Part shown: positions 33,996 to 36,614 of the stretch, in pieces
Position numbering within the stretch: position 1 is the stretch's first letter
Layout: each line of letters starts with the position of its first letter
Assembly (NCBI GenBank): GCA_945903675.1
Contig: CAMDOP010000003.1
Location: 1-36,614 of the forward strand
DNA length: 36,614 bases
DNA from: Crenothrix polyspora
GTDB lineage: Bacteria > Pseudomonadota > Gammaproteobacteria > Methylococcales > Methylomonadaceae
Direction of reading: 5' to 3'
The notes under the pieces: model-generated
What the model was told of the DNA's origin: nothing
The model's database searches: none
What the model saw: the letters and a program-made list of their open reading frames with translations, nothing else
Position numbers and translations under genes: made by a program

Positions 33996-35651
33996 TTAAC
34001 CTTCCAGTGCCCGATATTTTTCCCGCAAATTATTCCTGATGACAATTGCAGCCAAATTGAGGCCTATAATTACCAACACCAGCAATAATGCAGTCGCATA
34101 AACCAATGGTCTCGCCGCCTCAACATTGGGGCTTTGAAAACCTACATCATATATATGGAATCCAAGATGCATAAATTTTCTATCTAAATGCAAAAACGGA
34201 AAATTGCCATCTAAGGGGAGCGTTGGCGCCAATTTAACCACACCAACCAACATTAATGGCGCTACTTCACCAGCTGCCCTAGCAACGGCTAATATTAACC
34301 CCGTCATCATGGCAGGACTCGCCATAGGCAATACCGTCAACCATAAGGTTTCAAGTTTAGTTGCACCTAAAGCCAAGCTACCTTCCCTAATAGAAATTGG
34401 AATACGAGCTAAACCCTCTTCTGTAGATACAATAACGACAGGCAGAGTCAACAAGGCCAAGGTTATTGAAGCCCATAATAAACCAGGTGTACCAAAAACA
34501 GGTGCAGGAGATGACTCAGGGAAAAATAACTGATCTATATTGCCGCCTAAAATATAAACAAAGAAGCCTAAACCAAACACCCCATAAACTACCGAAGGCA
34601 CACCAGCAAGATTGTTCACGGCTATTCTAATTAAACGAGTAGTGAAACCTTGTTTAGCATATTCGCGTAAATAAACAGCAGCAATTACACCAAAAGGGGT
34701 AACAATGACTGACATCATCAAGACCATCATTACTGTACCGAAGATAGCAGGGAAAATACCGCCTTCTGTATTGGCTTCTCGTGGATCATCAGTTAAAAAT
34801 TCAACAACCTTGCTACCATAATGCAGAATTTTATCTAGCAAGCTCATGGTGTTCGGTTGAAAAACCCTAACAACCTTAGACAATGGAATAACTAATTGGC
34901 TACCACTTTCAGTTTTAGCCACCAAGCTATCACTACGTAATTTCTGATAGAGACCTGTCAACTTAGCTTGATGTTGCTTATATTCAGCCTCAAAAGCTGC
35001 TTTTTCCGCATCAATTTTTTGTTTTGCAACGTCATCTAAGCTGTTTTCCAACTCTAGCTTTCTTTGTTTAAGCCTTAAGCGCTCTAAGCCAAAATTGATG
35101 GTTCCAACTTCCTTTTTTTCTATATGCGTTATTTCTTTAAATATCGCTAAAGTTTCATCAATTTTCGTCTGTAAAACTTGCCAGGCTTGTTCGCCAGTAG
35201 CAATTGTAACGCCGTTTTCTTTAACTTCGAGTAACTGTCCGTAAAAGTTACCCCATTCTCGACGCTCAATAACAATCAAATCAGATGGTTCACTGTGAGC
35301 CTTAATATTGCGCTCTTGTATCCAGCGGAAATCAGTGCCCGTCACATCACGATTACCTGTTTTAATTAAATACTGAACCAAGGTATCTGCATTATCTGCC
35401 ATGACATGGCCGGTGCTTTTTGCCATAGAAGCCGGTGTAATGCTGGTATCTACTTTTTCACCAATAATGATTTGTGGCTGATTATCAGGTTCTTGATAAC
35501 TAAATTGGTTAACTTGATGCGGCCAGAAATGACCCACACCACGCTCAATTACCAAACCCAATACACCAACAACCATGATAAGACTTAAGCTGACCGCTGC
35601 TGCATTCAGCCATATCCAAGGGGTGCCGCTTTTAAACCATAATCTAATCAT
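33996..35651 (-). CDS. pstA: Phosphate ABC transporter permease, large PstA with periplasmic N-terminal extension
   Basis: 551 residues, about twice the enterobacterial PstA. One helix at about 15-37, then a long extracytoplasmic region (about 38-290), including a charged coiled coil (about 175-240, KKEVGTINFGLERLRLKQRKLELENSLDDVAKQKIDAEKAAFEAEYKQ). Then the usual MetI-type permease domain with six helices and the EAA-like loop EGSLALGATKLETLWLTVLPMA. The extension fits the DUF3333-type N-terminus found in large PstA proteins. It overlaps pstC by ATGA. The extension's role is not known; a link to PstS docking is only a possibility. Confidence 0.93.
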   Translation of the reverse strand: MIRLWFKSGTPWIWLNAAAVSLSLIMVVGVLGLVIERGVGHFWPHQVNQFSYQEPDNQPQIIIGEKVDTSITPASMAKSTGHVMADNADTLVQYLIKTGNRDVTGTDFRWIQERNIKAHSEPSDLIVIERREWGNFYGQLLEVKENGVTIATGEQAWQVLQTKIDETLAIFKEITHIEKKEVGTINFGLERLRLKQRKLELENSLDDVAKQKIDAEKAAFEAEYKQHQAKLTGLYQKLRSDSLVAKTESGSQLVIPLSKVVRVFQPNTMSLLDKILHYGSKVVEFLTDDPREANTEGGIFPAIFGTVMMVLMMSVIVTPFGVIAAVYLREYAKQGFTTRLIRIAVNNLAGVPSVVYGVFGLGFFVYILGGNIDQLFFPESSPAPVFGTPGLLWASITLALLTLPVVIVSTEEGLARIPISIREGSLALGATKLETLWLTVLPMASPAMMTGLILAVARAAGEVAPLMLVGVVKLAPTLPLDGNFPFLHLDRKFMHLGFHIYDVGFQSPNVEAARPLVYATALLLVLVIIGLNLAAIVIRNNLREKYRALEG

Positions 35652-36614
35652 AATGAACTATATTTTTCGCGTAAGCGCTGACGAATAACTTCAGCTAACG
35701 TGTTAAAAACAAATGTAAATACAAACAACACCAAGGCTGCTAAAAACAAGACTCGATAATGAGTACTATCTACTTCGGATTCCGGCATTTCTACGGCAAT
35801 ATTAGCAGCCAAGGTACGTAAGCCTTGAAAGATACTTAAATCCATTACTGGGGTATTACCGGTTGCCATCAATACAATCATCGTTTCGCCAACTGCACGA
35901 CCTAGACCTATCATAACCGCTGAGAAAATACCCGGACTAGCAGTTAATAATACGACTTTAATCATGGTTTGCCATGGCGTTGCGCCTAATGCCAAGGAAC
36001 CAACCGTTAAATGCTTAGGTACACTAAATATGGCATCTTCAGCAATAGAGAAAATAGTTGGGATAACCGCAAAACCCATGGCTATACCGACCACCAAAGC
36101 ATTACGTTGATCATAGCCTATACCCCATTCGTTCTTAAACCATTCACGTAAACTACCCTGGAATAACAAATTTTCTAAAGGTACGCTTACGCTAAAAGCA
36201 AACCAAGCGCTCAATAGAATTACAGGTATTAATAAGGCCGCTTCCCAGCCTTCAGGAATACTTTCTAGCAGATTTTTTGGCAGATATTGCCAAGCATAGG
36301 CAAACAACATAACCCCTAAAGGAATAAGCATAAACAAGGCAAACAGAGCCGCCAAATGTGCTTCGATCAAAGGTGCCAGCCATAATCCTGCTAAAAAACC
36401 CAAAATCACGGTAGGTAATGCGCCCATCAACTCAATGGAAGGTTTGACATATTGACGCATTTTTGGCGTCATAAAGTAGGCGGTATAAATAGCCCCCATC
36501 AACGCTATAGGCATAGCCATCAACATGGCATAAAAAGCAGCCTTCATGGTACCGAAGACCAAAGGCGTAAAACTATATTTAGGTTCGAAATCACTATTAG
36601 CTGATGATGACTGC
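35648..36614 (-). CDS. pstC: Phosphate ABC transporter permease PstC, N-terminus outside the window
   Basis: Second permease subunit of the Pst importer. The reading frame is open to the right edge (last codons read SANSDFEPKYSFTPLVFGTMKAAFYA), so the protein is not complete; a TTG at 36562 is an internal codon rather than the start. The permease domain with six helices and the EAA loop VGSLALGATPWQTMIKVVLLTASPG is present. The C-terminal end is FVFNTLAEVIRQRLREKYSSL. An upstream extension like that of PstA is likely. pstS, if linked, lies beyond the window. Confidence 0.94.
   Translation of the reverse strand, partial: QSSSANSDFEPKYSFTPLVFGTMKAAFYAMLMAMPIALMGAIYTAYFMTPKMRQYVKPSIELMGALPTVILGFLAGLWLAPLIEAHLAALFALFMLIPLGVMLFAYAWQYLPKNLLESIPEGWEAALLIPVILLSAWFAFSVSVPLENLLFQGSLREWFKNEWGIGYDQRNALVVGIAMGFAVIPTIFSIAEDAIFSVPKHLTVGSLALGATPWQTMIKVVLLTASPGIFSAVMIGLGRAVGETMIVLMATGNTPVMDLSIFQGLRTLAANIAVEMPESEVDSTHYRVLFLAALVLFVFTFVFNTLAEVIRQRLREKYSSL

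Noticed and set aside
36563..36614. An intergenic region upstream of pstC
   Set aside because: The frame is open through to the window edge and reads as protein continuous with PstC, so this is coding sequence of a truncated gene, not a promoter region.

Overview
The window reads as chromosomal DNA of a gammaproteobacterium. The evidence is gene order as well as sequence: a divergent rhlB / trxA-rho block, a YrfG-type nucleotidase beside a NudE-type Nudix hydrolase, an E. coli-like two-domain Aas, and HemC, UppP and Rho whose key residues fall at E. coli positions. A methanotroph-like gammaproteobacterium (Methylococcales) is a guess from general resemblance and is not shown by any marker gene here.

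Layout. 1-5.9 kb is housekeeping on the minus strand: hemC (cut by the left edge), uppP, rho, trxA; then rhlB (+) converging on yrfG (-), and nudE (+). 6.9-12.9 kb (+) is a first heavy-metal RND efflux operon (TolC-type outer-membrane factor, lipoprotein adaptor, CzcA-type pump) ending in a PII-like protein with a short T-loop. A minus-strand J-domain coiled-coil protein follows across a bidirectional hairpin. 14.3-18.4 kb (-) is an arsenic operon arsR-arsC-arsD-arsA-acr3: regulator, thioredoxin-type arsenate reductase, metallochaperone, two-domain ATPase and arsenite permease. 18.4-22.2 kb is an accessory stretch with a secreted-looking orphan, probable gene debris, a small double-CxxC protein, a DUF1614 membrane protein and a Tim44-like protein. 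22.3-28.7 kb (+) is a second RND efflux operon of a different subtype, preceded by a small His-rich secreted protein and ended by a DUF3240 protein. aas (-), moaA (+) and phoU-pstB-pstA-pstC (-, pstC cut by the right edge) complete the window.

How it works together. The centre is a metal and metalloid resistance block of about 22 kb: two tripartite pumps that should span the cell envelope, with differing proton-relay residues, plus arsenic detoxification. The two pump operons each end with a different small protein of, or likely of, the PII/ferredoxin-like fold. This is the most system-like feature of the window and suggests that each pump has its own cytoplasmic sensor or regulator.

Four copies of an unannotated palindromic repeat lie between genes (about 1.03-1.20, 14.12-14.32, 30.87-31.07 and 32.25-32.33 kb). 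Full copies are about 200 bp with inverted ends starting CTACCAA and a hairpin-forming interior. One copy is an internally deleted derivative in the opposite orientation. They look like a non-autonomous MITE-type family.
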